The notes under the pieces are model-generated. The model was not told the origin of the DNA and did not search any database. It saw nothing but the letters and a program-made list of their open reading frames with translations. From positions 1,116,001 to 1,180,000 of the forward strand of contig JASVEC010000013.1 of NCBI GenBank assembly GCA_030770535.1: DNA of 64,000 nucleotides. The letters run 5' to 3'. Position numbers and translations under genes: made by a program. Shown here piece by piece: positions 53,361 through 64,000 of the stretch. Position 1 is the first letter of the stretch; every line of letters begins with the position of its first letter. Source of the DNA: Batkoa obscura (Eukaryota > Entomophthoromycota > Entomophthoromycetes > Entomophthorales > Batkoaceae).

Positions 53361-54290
53361 GGGCAGATGCAGGGAATCATTTTAAATCTCGAGAGTTTTT
53401 ACTGATGAGCCATCATGGAAAAAGTATGACTGATAAATATTTAGAAATTTTCATAATAGAAAAATAGTTTTGAAGCATTAAATAAAATAAAAAATATTAA
53501 TTAATTTCAAAATTTAAATACTCTATTTGTGGACATAATAAAATTAACAATTTAACTGCTAATAATAATAAAACAAATATAATTTTTAAAGTATGAAAAA
53601 AACAAAAATAATAAAAAATAATAATAAATAATAAAAAATAATAAAAAATAATAAAAAATAATAATAATAATAAATACTTACATTTTATTAAATATAATGA
53701 TAAACTATACTGCTATTCAGTATCTGATAGATCAAAAAAAAGTGATATGATTCCAATTAAGATTATAGAGTCTATAGAGAATAGGAAAAATTAAAAGATC
53801 AACCCCAGCTTATCTTATAAAAATAACAGAAAGTTTAAAAGTTTCAATATTTAGTAAACAGGTAAGTAGCTTATTAAATGATAAAAATTAGTTATTAAAT
53901 GTTGGTATTACTTAAATTATTAATGGCTAAGTTAATAAATAGTCAAAGAGCAAGTAGTTGTAATAATAAGTAAAAACTATTATTGTATTGTTTGCATTAT
54001 ATGGGGATGTATTTTTTTGTTTATGGATTTCACTAATAGTTTTCCCGCTCAAATAACGCTTAAAAGATAGAAAAATGAAGCCAAAAAAACACCCCCATAT
54101 AAAGATGGTTAATTGTAGTTTTAAGGCTAACCACTCCCTCCTTATACAGCTGTTTATTAACTTGGTAATATACTAATAAATCCAATTATAACAATAAAAT
54201 TGTTTATTTATTTGATAGCAAATCTGCAATATTAGTTATAAAGCAATCAATAATAAATATTTTTTAATAAAGTTTTATAAAGATATCAAT
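53361..54290 (+). mobile_element. 3' part of a DDE transposon, interrupted by a MITE
   Basis: Begins in the second-Asp block (WADAGNHFKSRE), passes an altered HHGKSMTDKYLEIF block, then the same A+T-shifted 3' sequence as the arms of the inverted repeat. The MITE at 54003 splits it. Not functional. Confidence 0.78.
54003..54096 (-). mobile_element. GGGGRTG MITE with ATAT target duplication and known empty site
   Basis: GGGGATGTATTTTTTTG ... AACACCCCC with ATAT at 53999-54002 and 54097-54100. The same transposon position without insertion is at 46076-46095, where a single ATAT is present. Confidence 0.94.
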
Positions 54291-54291
54291 C

Positions 54292-54413
54292 ATGTTTTTT
54301 TTGGCTTCATTACTTTCTCTATTTTTTTAAGCACTATTTAAGCGGAGAAATTTACTAGCAATTTTTCCGCTCAGATAGCGCTTAAAAGATAGAAAAAATA
54401 GCGAGACCAAAAA
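54292..54413. mobile_element. Fold-back MITE made of two inverted half copies
   Basis: TGTTTTTTTTGGCTTCATTA and the following half read forward to AAGCGGAG, then the family repeats in reverse (TTTTTCCGCTCAGATAGCGC onward to GACCAAAAAAG). The result is a long imperfect hairpin rather than a normal MITE. Confidence 0.7.
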
Positions 54414-54454
54414 AGATATCCATCCTTATGTTTAGATTTTTTTAATTTTAATAT

Positions 54455-56413
54455 GGGGGTGTCCGAATTGGGTTCATTTTTTTATCCAATTTTTAAACTA
54501 TTTTATTATAATTTATATTGTAAGTTAGCGGAATTTCTATCAAATTTAATATAAATTCTTGAATTAGCAAGGCTTTTATGAATATAGTCTATATAGTGAT
54601 AGTAATTAAAGTTGTAATATGTAATATGTAAATAAATATATATTTTTATAAAACTTTATTAAGAGATATTTATTATTAACTGCTTTATAGCTAACACTGC
54701 AGATTTACTATTAAATAAATAAACAATTTTAATATTATAATTACATTATTAATGTATCACTAAGTTAATAAATAGTTGCATGGGAGGGAGTGGTTAGCCC
54801 CAAAACTATAATTAACCAACCCTATGTAACACAAGCAGTGTAACAATAGTTTTTACTTATTATTACAACTACTTGCTCTTTGAATATTTATTAGCTTAGC
54901 TATTAACAATTTAAATAATATTGACATTTAATAATTGATTTCTATCATTTGATAAGCTATTTACTTGTTTACTAAATATTGAACTTAAATTTTCATTTAT
55001 TTTTTAAAATAACCTGGAGTTAATTTTTTGTAAACTTTATAACTTTAGTTGGGATCATATCACTTTTTTTTGATCTATCAGTACTGGATAACAGTGTAGT
55101 TTATTACCACGTTTAATAAAATGTAAGTACTTTTAATACCTTGTATTTTTATTATTTTTATTATTTTTTTGTATCTTTGTTTCTTTCATACTTTTTAAAA
55201 ATTATATTTGTTTTTCCATTATTGACAGTTGAGTTATTAACTCTATTATGTTCACAAATAAAAATCTCATTTGAAATCAATTGATTAATATCTTCTATCT
55301 TACCTAATGCTTTAAGACTATTTTTCCACTATGAAAGATTTCCAAAATGTCCATCAACTATACTTTTTCCATGATGCCAGCAAAAAAATCAAGATCAATA
55401 TTAAACTACTATTTATTTTATAAATTTCTTCAAATATATAATGTAAAAACTCTTGAGATTTAAAATGATATCCTGTATCTGTCCATATATTAATTTTTGT
55501 AAACTTTTTAAATAAAGGCTCTTTAGATTCAAATCAATTAAACAATCTCCTACATATGCTGAATCATGATTTAATATTTTAGATAAATAATCAAAATAAA
55601 CTTTGGCTACTGTTTTATCATTTTTTAAATATAAAACATTAAAACCTGATACTGATATAGCTTGCTTATTATAATGATCTAAATTTATTGGATCTGGTCT
55701 TGTTCCTATTTCCATATTTTGTTTAAAGTCTAAAATTATTATACCTTTTATTATTTAATTTTTTAGCAATTTTATTGGATATGTTTTTTAAGCATTAATA
55801 TAAAATCTATATAATTTATAACTTTTTTCTAACTGTATACTGGGCACACATATTACATAAATCTGTTTTTCTTGCTGGATTTTTAAAATTATTTGGTATA
55901 TATTTGAAAAATGTTGACCTAGCTACTGCTTTATCTTTTAAATCATTAAAATATTTACTATATATCATTCTTCTACCTTTATTTAACATACATATTATCT
56001 GATGAATATTTATTATCATTATTTTTATTATTATTAAATCTTGATGAAATAGTTGAATTATCAAGTAAATATTGTATAATAATCTCAATTTGCTCATCTT
56101 TAATTTTTTTTGTATTTTTAATAATAGATTGTAATGTTAGTATTTTATTATTGCTAATTATTTTTAAATAACCATATTGATTTCTACTTATATTAAATCC
56201 AAAACTTTTACATTCATCAAAAGAATATACTGAAGCTATAGTCGATAATAATACTACTTGTTGGTTTTTGTTTCCTGTTTCCTTTAAAGCACTAATTTTA
56301 TACATTGCTTGATTAAATTTGTTATTATTAATAGTAAACCTTAGTAACATTTCTTTTCTTTTTATTTTTGTTTTGATAAAAAACAAAGTTAAATAATTAC
56401 ATGATTGTATATT
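54455..56413 (-). mobile_element. DDE transposon copy with intact 3' end and most of the transposase
   Basis: 3' terminus GGGGGTGTCCGAATTGGGTT follows ATAT at 54451-54454. Minus-strand transposase runs from ~56370 down to 55413 and beyond: AMYKISALKETGNKNQQV, a frame change at the same place as at 45200, TDLCNMCAQYTVRKK, MEIGTRPDPINLDHYNK, KILNHDSAYVGDCL and INIWTDTGYHFKSQEF (plausible second Asp). The 5' terminus and leader are replaced by the MITE at 56418. It complements the copy at 44668, which keeps the start but lacks the second-Asp block. Confidence 0.8.
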
Positions 56414-56417
56414 ATAT

Positions 56418-56516
56418 GGGGATGTATTTTTGTGTTTAAGAATTTTACTAACAAATTTTCCGCTCAAATAGCGCTTAAAAGATGGAAAAAGTTATGAAGC
56501 TAAAAAAAACACCACC
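56418..56516 (-). mobile_element. GGGGRTG MITE replacing a transposon 5' end
   Basis: GGGGATGTATTTTTGTG ... AACACCACC with ATAT at 56414-56417 and 56517-56520. Confidence 0.88.
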
Positions 56517-56520
56517 ATAT

Positions 56521-56751
56521 ATTTATTAAACATTTAATAATAAATATATTTAACATATAATTAACTTTTTTAATTATTTAAAAAAAATAGAACAACTAAA
56601 ATAAGTCTTTTAAGTTAAATTTTTTATATACTTTTAAGCTTTTTAATTTAACTGATCATGTATTAAAGACTTATAAAATTAAAAACTTAAATTTAGATCA
56701 ATTTTTAATATTTATAATTAAAACTTTTTTATTTTATATTATTTAGATTTT
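56521..56751 (-). mobile_element. Leader remnant of the DDE transposon next to the 5S array
   Basis: About 56575-56710 matches the transposon leader in reverse (AAGTCTTTTAAGTTAAAT, AAGACTTATAAAATTAAAAA), without terminus or LTR. The 5S spacer sequence starts at about 56752. Confidence 0.6.
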
Positions 56752-56915
56752 ACTAATATTTATAATTAATTTTAACAAGCTAAATAATATTTTTAATATA
56801 TCTAAAGCTTTATAAATCACCTTTAGATTAAGTATTTTATATAAAAAAATCAATTTGACAGCTGTTATAATATTTTAAAGCAAAAACAAAAACAAAAACA
56901 AAAACAAAAACAAAA

Positions 56916-57031
56916 ACAACAGTACATACTATTCCCATATGGTCTCCCACTATAGTACTAAATATGCTGTACTTTGCTTAACTGCGCTGATCTGACGAGA
57001 AGCGGTGTTTTCAAAGTCATATGACCGTTGT
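56916..57031 (-). rRNA. 5S rRNA, copy 1
   Basis: 116 nt on the minus strand. Helix I pairs ACAACGGT with ACTGTTGT. The box A/IE/C-type internal promoter and loop sequences are clear: GATCAGCGCAGTTAAGC and AGTGGGAGACCATATGGGAA. The 3' end runs into repeated T5 tracts (TTTTTG hexamers) suited to Pol III termination. Ends are set from helix I and may be off by 1-3 nt. Confidence 0.95.
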
Positions 57032-57410
57032 ACAATATTATAAAGGAGTGGGAACTATATAACTTTGATTATTTTGAATAAAATTATTAAAAAAATACAT
57101 TTTGAATAAAATTATTAAAAAAATACATTTTGAAAAATTGCAAACTTTAGAAATAAGAAATTTTTATTTTTAAATTTCTAATAAATACAATGTAGCTGTA
57201 TTCTTATTGTTTTGTTTTTTAGTATTTTTAAAAATATTAATAAAATCAGTTTTTTTAATATTTATAATTAATTTTAACAAGCTAAATAATATTTTTAATA
57301 TATCTAAAGCTTTATAAATCACCTTTAGATTAAGTATTTTATATAAAAAATCAATTTGACAGCTGTTATAATATTTTAAAGCAAAAACAAAAACAAAAAC
57401 AAAAACAAAA

Positions 57411-57526
57411 ACAACAGTACATACTATTCCCATATGGTCTCCCACTATAGTACTAAATATGCTGTACTTTGCTTAACTGCGCTGATCTGACGAGAAGCGG
57501 TGTTTTCAAAGTCATATGACCGTTGT
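57411..57526 (-). rRNA. 5S rRNA, copy 2
   Basis: Same sequence as copy 1, one 495-bp unit on. Confidence 0.95.
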
Positions 57527-57905
57527 ACAATATTATAAAGGAGTGGGAACTATATAACTTTGATTATTTTGAATAAAATTATTAAAAAAATACATTTTGA
57601 ATAAAATTATTAAAAAAATACATTTTGAAAAATTGCAAACTTTAGAAATAAGAAATTTTTATTTTTAAATTTCTAATAAATACAATGTAGCTGTATTCTT
57701 ATTGTTTTGTTTTTTAGTATTTTTAAAAATATTAATAAAATCAGTTTTTTTAATATTTATAATTAATTTTAACAAGCTAAATAATATTTTTAATATATCT
57801 AAAGCTTTATAAATCACCTTTAGATTAAGTATTTTATATAAAAAATCAATTTGACAGCTGTTATAATATTTTAAAGCAAAAACAAAAACAAAAACAAAAA
57901 CAAAA

Positions 57906-58021
57906 ACAACAGTACATACTATTCCCATATGGTCTCCCACTATAGTACTAAATATGCTGTACTTTGCTTAACTGCGCTGATCTGACGAGAAGCGGTGTTT
58001 TCAAAGTCATATGACCGTTGT
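57906..58021 (-). rRNA. 5S rRNA, copy 3
   Basis: Identical by eye to copy 1; standard spacer on both sides. Confidence 0.95.
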
Positions 58022-58400
58022 ACAATATTATAAAGGAGTGGGAACTATATAACTTTGATTATTTTGAATAAAATTATTAAAAAAATACATTTTGAATAAA
58101 ATTATTAAAAAAATACATTTTGAAAAATTGCAAACTTTAGAAATAAGAAATTTTTATTTTTAAATTTCTAATAAATACAATGTAGCTGTATTCTTATTGT
58201 TTTGTTTTTTAGTATTTTTAAAAATATTAATAAAATCAGTTTTTTTAATATTTATAATTAATTTTAACAAGCTAAATAATATTTTTAATATATCTAAAGC
58301 TTTATAAATCACCTTTAGATTAAGTATTTTATATAAAAAATCAATTTGACAGCTGTTATAATATTTTAAAGCAAAAACAAAAACAAAAACAAAAACAAAA

Positions 58401-58516
58401 ACAACAGTACATACTATTCCCATATGGTCTCCCACTATAGTACTAAATATGCTGTACTTTGCTTAACTGCGCTGATCTGACGAGAAGCGGTGTTTTCAAA
58501 GTCATATGACCGTTGT
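58401..58516 (-). rRNA. 5S rRNA, copy 4
   Basis: Identical by eye to copy 1; standard spacer on both sides. Confidence 0.95.
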
Positions 58517-58895
58517 ACAATATTATAAAGGAGTGGGAACTATATAACTTTGATTATTTTGAATAAAATTATTAAAAAAATACATTTTGAATAAAATTAT
58601 TAAAAAAATACATTTTGAAAAATTGCAAACTTTAGAAATAAGAAATTTTTATTTTTAAATTTCTAATAAATACAATGTAGCTGTATTCTTATTGTTTTGT
58701 TTTTTAGTATTTTTAAAAATATTAATAAAATCAGTTTTTTTAATATTTATAATTAATTTTAACAAGCTAAATAATATTTTTAATATATCTAAAGCTTTAT
58801 AAATCACCTTTAGATTAAGTATTTTATATAAAAAATCAATTTGACAGCTGTTATAATATTTTAAAGCAAAAACAAAAACAAAAACAAAAACAAAA

Positions 58896-59011
58896 ACAAC
58901 AGTACATACTATTCCCATATGGTCTCCCACTATAGTACTAAATATGCTGTACTTTGCTTAACTGCGCTGATCTGACGAGAAGCGGTGTTTTCAAAGTCAT
59001 ATGACCGTTGT
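58896..59011 (-). rRNA. 5S rRNA, copy 5
   Basis: Identical by eye to copy 1; standard spacer on both sides. Confidence 0.95.
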
Positions 59012-59390
59012 ACAATATTATAAAGGAGTGGGAACTATATAACTTTGATTATTTTGAATAAAATTATTAAAAAAATACATTTTGAATAAAATTATTAAAA
59101 AAATACATTTTGAAAAATTGCAAACTTTAGAAATAAGAAATTTTTATTTTTAAATTTCTAATAAATACAATGTAGCTGTATTCTTATTGTTTTGTTTTTT
59201 AGTATTTTTAAAAATATTAATAAAATCAGTTTTTTTAATATTTATAATTAATTTTAACAAGCTAAATAATATTTTTAATATATCTAAAGCTTTATAAATC
59301 ACCTTTAGATTAAGTATTTTATATAAAAAATCAATTTGACAGCTGTTATAATATTTTAAAGCAAAAACAAAAACAAAAACAAAAACAAAA

Positions 59391-59506
59391 ACAACAGTAC
59401 ATACTATTCCCATATGGTCTCCCACTATAGTACTAAATATGCTGTACTTTGCTTAACTGCGCTGATCTGACGAGAAGCGGTGTTTTCAAAGTCATATGAC
59501 CGTTGT
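59391..59506 (-). rRNA. 5S rRNA, copy 6
   Basis: Identical by eye to copy 1; standard spacer on both sides. Confidence 0.95.
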
Positions 59507-59885
59507 ACAATATTATAAAGGAGTGGGAACTATATAACTTTGATTATTTTGAATAAAATTATTAAAAAAATACATTTTGAATAAAATTATTAAAAAAATA
59601 CATTTTGAAAAATTGCAAACTTTAGAAATAAGAAATTTTTATTTTTAAATTTCTAATAAATACAATGTAGCTGTATTCTTATTGTTTTGTTTTTTAGTAT
59701 TTTTAAAAATATTAATAAAATCAGTTTTTTTAATATTTATAATTAATTTTAACAAGCTAAATAATATTTTTAATATATCTAAAGCTTTATAAATCACCTT
59801 TAGATTAAGTATTTTATATAAAAAATCAATTTGACAGCTGTTATAATATTTTAAAGCAAAAACAAAAACAAAAACAAAAACAAAA

Positions 59886-60001
59886 ACAACAGTACATACT
59901 ATTCCCATATGGTCTCCCACTATAGTACTAAATATGCTGTACTTTGCTTAACTGCGCTGATCTGACGAGAAGCGGTGTTTTCAAAGTCATATGACCGTTG
60001 T
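59886..60001 (-). rRNA. 5S rRNA, copy 7
   Basis: Identical by eye to copy 1; standard spacer on both sides. Confidence 0.95.
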
Positions 60002-60380
60002 ACAATATTATAAAGGAGTGGGAACTATATAACTTTGATTATTTTGAATAAAATTATTAAAAAAATACATTTTGAATAAAATTATTAAAAAAATACATTT
60101 TGAAAAATTGCAAACTTTAGAAATAAGAAATTTTTATTTTTAAATTTCTAATAAATACAATGTAGCTGTATTCTTATTGTTTTGTTTTTTAGTATTTTTA
60201 AAAATATTAATAAAATCAGTTTTTTTAATATTTATAATTAATTTTAACAAGCTAAATAATATTTTTAATATATCTAAAGCTTTATAAATCACCTTTAGAT
60301 TAAGTATTTTATATAAAAAATCAATTTGACAGCTGTTATAATATTTTAAAGCAAAAACAAAAACAAAAACAAAAACAAAA

Positions 60381-60496
60381 ACAACAGTACATACTATTCC
60401 CATATGGTCTCCCACTATAGTACTAAATATGCTGTACTTTGCTTAACTGCGCTGATCTGACGAGAAGCGGTGTTTTCAAAGTCATATGACCGTTGT
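60381..60496 (-). rRNA. 5S rRNA, copy 8
   Basis: Identical by eye to copy 1; standard spacer on both sides. Confidence 0.95.
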
Positions 60497-60875
60497 ACAA
60501 TATTATAAAGGAGTGGGAACTATATAACTTTGATTATTTTGAATAAAATTATTAAAAAAATACATTTTGAATAAAATTATTAAAAAAATACATTTTGAAA
60601 AATTGCAAACTTTAGAAATAAGAAATTTTTATTTTTAAATTTCTAATAAATACAATGTAGCTGTATTCTTATTGTTTTGTTTTTTAGTATTTTTAAAAAT
60701 ATTAATAAAATCAGTTTTTTTAATATTTATAATTAATTTTAACAAGCTAAATAATATTTTTAATATATCTAAAGCTTTATAAATCACCTTTAGATTAAGT
60801 ATTTTATATAAAAAATCAATTTGACAGCTGTTATAATATTTTAAAGCAAAAACAAAAACAAAAACAAAAACAAAA

Positions 60876-60991
60876 ACAACAGTACATACTATTCCCATAT
60901 GGTCTCCCACTATAGTACTAAATATGCTGTACTTTGCTTAACTGCGCTGATCTGACGAGAAGCGGTGTTTTCAAAGTCATATGACCGTTGT
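60876..60991 (-). rRNA. 5S rRNA, copy 9
   Basis: Identical by eye to copy 1; standard spacer on both sides. Confidence 0.95.
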
Positions 60992-61370
60992 ACAATATTA
61001 TAAAGGAGTGGGAACTATATAACTTTGATTATTTTGAATAAAATTATTAAAAAAATACATTTTGAATAAAATTATTAAAAAAATACATTTTGAAAAATTG
61101 CAAACTTTAGAAATAAGAAATTTTTATTTTTAAATTTCTAATAAATACAATGTAGCTGTATTCTTATTGTTTTGTTTTTTAGTATTTTTAAAAATATTAA
61201 TAAAATCAGTTTTTTTAATATTTATAATTAATTTTAACAAGCTAAATAATATTTTTAATATATCTAAAGCTTTATAAATCACCTTTAGATTAAGTATTTT
61301 ATATAAAAAATCAATTTGACAGCTGTTATAATATTTTAAAGCAAAAACAAAAACAAAAACAAAAACAAAA

Positions 61371-61486
61371 ACAACAGTACATACTATTCCCATATGGTCT
61401 CCCACTATAGTACTAAATATGCTGTACTTTGCTTAACTGCGCTGATCTGACGAGAAGCGGTGTTTTCAAAGTCATATGACCGTTGT
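61371..61486 (-). rRNA. 5S rRNA, copy 10
   Basis: Identical by eye to copy 1; standard spacer on both sides. Confidence 0.95.
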
Positions 61487-61865
61487 ACAATATTATAAAG
61501 GAGTGGGAACTATATAACTTTGATTATTTTGAATAAAATTATTAAAAAAATACATTTTGAATAAAATTATTAAAAAAATACATTTTGAAAAATTGCAAAC
61601 TTTAGAAATAAGAAATTTTTATTTTTAAATTTCTAATAAATACAATGTAGCTGTATTCTTATTGTTTTGTTTTTTAGTATTTTTAAAAATATTAATAAAA
61701 TCAGTTTTTTTAATATTTATAATTAATTTTAACAAGCTAAATAATATTTTTAATATATCTAAAGCTTTATAAATCACCTTTAGATTAAGTATTTTATATA
61801 AAAAATCAATTTGACAGCTGTTATAATATTTTAAAGCAAAAACAAAAACAAAAACAAAAACAAAA

Positions 61866-61981
61866 ACAACAGTACATACTATTCCCATATGGTCTCCCAC
61901 TATAGTACTAAATATGCTGTACTTTGCTTAACTGCGCTGATCTGACGAGAAGCGGTGTTTTCAAAGTCATATGACCGTTGT
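61866..61981 (-). rRNA. 5S rRNA, copy 11
   Basis: Identical by eye to copy 1; standard spacer on both sides. Confidence 0.95.
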
Positions 61982-62360
61982 ACAATATTATAAAGGAGTG
62001 GGAACTATATAACTTTGATTATTTTGAATAAAATTATTAAAAAAATACATTTTGAATAAAATTATTAAAAAAATACATTTTGAAAAATTGCAAACTTTAG
62101 AAATAAGAAATTTTTATTTTTAAATTTCTAATAAATACAATGTAGCTGTATTCTTATTGTTTTGTTTTTTAGTATTTTTAAAAATATTAATAAAATCAGT
62201 TTTTTTAATATTTATAATTAATTTTAACAAGCTAAATAATATTTTTAATATATCTAAAGCTTTATAAATCACCTTTAGATTAAGTATTTTATATAAAAAA
62301 TCAATTTGACAGCTGTTATAATATTTTAAAGCAAAAACAAAAACAAAAACAAAAACAAAA

Positions 62361-62476
62361 ACAACAGTACATACTATTCCCATATGGTCTCCCACTATAG
62401 TACTAAATATGCTGTACTTTGCTTAACTGCGCTGATCTGACGAGAAGCGGTGTTTTCAAAGTCATATGACCGTTGT
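62361..62476 (-). rRNA. 5S rRNA, copy 12
   Basis: Identical by eye to copy 1; standard spacer on both sides. Confidence 0.95.
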
Positions 62477-62855
62477 ACAATATTATAAAGGAGTGGGAAC
62501 TATATAACTTTGATTATTTTGAATAAAATTATTAAAAAAATACATTTTGAATAAAATTATTAAAAAAATACATTTTGAAAAATTGCAAACTTTAGAAATA
62601 AGAAATTTTTATTTTTAAATTTCTAATAAATACAATGTAGCTGTATTCTTATTGTTTTGTTTTTTAGTATTTTTAAAAATATTAATAAAATCAGTTTTTT
62701 TAATATTTATAATTAATTTTAACAAGCTAAATAATATTTTTAATATATCTAAAGCTTTATAAATCACCTTTAGATTAAGTATTTTATATAAAAAATCAAT
62801 TTGACAGCTGTTATAATATTTTAAAGCAAAAACAAAAACAAAAACAAAAACAAAA

Positions 62856-62971
62856 ACAACAGTACATACTATTCCCATATGGTCTCCCACTATAGTACTA
62901 AATATGCTGTACTTTGCTTAACTGCGCTGATCTGACGAGAAGCGGTGTTTTCAAAGTCATATGACCGTTGT
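62856..62971 (-). rRNA. 5S rRNA, copy 13
   Basis: Identical by eye to copy 1; standard spacer on both sides. Confidence 0.95.
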
Positions 62972-63350
62972 ACAATATTATAAAGGAGTGGGAACTATAT
63001 AACTTTGATTATTTTGAATAAAATTATTAAAAAAATACATTTTGAATAAAATTATTAAAAAAATACATTTTGAAAAATTGCAAACTTTAGAAATAAGAAA
63101 TTTTTATTTTTAAATTTCTAATAAATACAATGTAGCTGTATTCTTATTGTTTTGTTTTTTAGTATTTTTAAAAATATTAATAAAATCAGTTTTTTTAATA
63201 TTTATAATTAATTTTAACAAGCTAAATAATATTTTTAATATATCTAAAGCTTTATAAATCACCTTTAGATTAAGTATTTTATATAAAAAATCAATTTGAC
63301 AGCTGTTATAATATTTTAAAGCAAAAACAAAAACAAAAACAAAAACAAAA

Positions 63351-63466
63351 ACAACAGTACATACTATTCCCATATGGTCTCCCACTATAGTACTAAATAT
63401 GCTGTACTTTGCTTAACTGCGCTGATCTGACGAGAAGCGGTGTTTTCAAAGTCATATGACCGTTGT
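63351..63466 (-). rRNA. 5S rRNA, copy 14
   Basis: Gene as copy 1; its upstream spacer (plus-strand right side) has a single 28-bp block instead of two. Confidence 0.95.
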
Positions 63467-63817
63467 ACAATATTATAAAGGAGTGGGAACTATATAACTT
63501 TGATTATTTTGAATAAAATTATTAAAAAAATACATTTTGAAAAATTGCAAACTTTAGAAATAAGAAATTTTTATTTTTAAATTTCTAATAAATACAATGT
63601 AGCTGTATTCTTATTGTTTTGTTTTTTAGTATTTTTAAAAATATTAATAAAATCAGTTTTTTTAATATTTATAATTAATTTTAACAAGCTAAATAATATT
63701 TTTAATATATCTAAAGCTTTATAAATCACCTTTAGATTAAGTATTTTATATAAAAAATCAATTTGACAGCTGTTATAATATTTTAAAGCAAAAACAAAAA
63801 CAAAAACAAAAACAAAA

Positions 63818-63933
63818 ACAACAGTACATACTATTCCCATATGGTCTCCCACTATAGTACTAAATATGCTGTACTTTGCTTAACTGCGCTGATCTGACGA
63901 GAAGCGGTGTTTTCAAAGTCATATGACCGTTGT
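63818..63933 (-). rRNA. 5S rRNA, copy 15
   Basis: Gene as copy 1; last complete copy before the window edge, spaced 467 bp from copy 14. Confidence 0.95.
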
Positions 63934-64000
63934 ACAATATTATAAAGGAGTGGGAACTATATAACTTTGATTATTTTGAATAAAATTATTAAAAAAATAC

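Larger units (their letters stand above)
56752..64000 (-). repeat. Tandem 5S rDNA array, 495-bp unit, 15 complete genes
   Basis: A head-to-tail array on the minus strand that continues past the window end. Fourteen genes start at regular 495-bp intervals; the last interval is 467 bp because a 28-bp duplication in the spacer is single there. Apart from that and an extra AAAAAC hexamer in the first, truncated unit, units appear identical by eye. Spacers (~379 bp) hold the hexamer tract (five copies), a doubled 28-bp block and no other gene. Apparent 91-codon frames running through each gene end are artefacts of the repeat. Confidence 0.96.

Noticed and set aside
4478-56516. Tc1/mariner assignment of the MITE family because many copies are flanked by TA
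   Set aside because: Copies with AAAT and TATT flanks and the two empty-site comparisons show a 4-bp duplication, not TA.
56881-63820. The regularly spaced repeat as a possible CRISPR-like array
   Set aside because: The unit is 495 bp with no variable spacers and contains a clear 5S rRNA gene.
57170-63852. Fourteen identical 91-codon minus-strand frames containing VFVFVFVF
   Set aside because: They run across the 3' end of each 5S gene and its TTTTTG tract; their repetition follows the rDNA unit, so they are not genes.

Overview
The window looks like nuclear DNA of an early-diverging, very A+T-rich, intron-dense filamentous fungus. Evidence for a fungus: a GH18 class III chitinase, an AreA/Gln3-type GATA factor, ATG18, NOB1, MND1, RanBP1, TMEM135-family proteins, a decayed siderophore-transporter-like MFS gene and a Ty3/gypsy retrotransposon. 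A rhodopsin-like 7TM receptor, 43-71 nt introns and tandem 5S genes away from other rRNA genes would fit Zoopagomycota such as Conidiobolus-like Entomophthoromycotina. That placement is inference.

Layout. 1-4.6 kb: the 3' part of a Ty3/gypsy element with its 3' LTR, inserted in a small inverted-repeat element. 5.7-15.5 kb: intron-poor genes (chitinase, an uncharacterised ORF, a two-finger GATA factor with a dense cluster of GATA sites upstream, a 7TM receptor). 16.7-19.7 kb: MITEs, solo LTRs and a tRNA-Lys. 19.9-37.7 kb: spliced housekeeping genes, which I rebuilt exon by exon with frames that close exactly: TMEM135-like A, RanBP1, TMEM135-like B, a UBXN7/Ubx5-like Cdc48 adaptor, tRNA-Met, NOB1, MND1 and ATG18, plus two decayed genes (24-26 kb and 26.9-28.5 kb). 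38.3-56.5 kb: a nest of one DNA transposon family (DDE-like transposase), its apparent MITE and captured LTR pieces, including a 1.2-kb-armed inverted repeat. 56.75 kb to the end: a head-to-tail array of 15 complete 5S rRNA genes (minus strand, 495-bp unit).

The most notable biology is the transposon system. A roughly 100-bp MITE family (about 28 full or partial copies, termini GGGG(A/G)TG, 4-bp A/T target duplications supported by two empty sites) shares its terminal bases with a larger element carrying a transposase I cannot assign to a superfamily. Members sit in a host intron, in LTRs, in a decayed gene and in each other. A solo LTR has become an internal passenger of the DNA transposon and was copied with it. 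The second notable signal is ten HGATAR sites in 327 bp upstream of the GATA factor gene itself, suggesting autoregulation.
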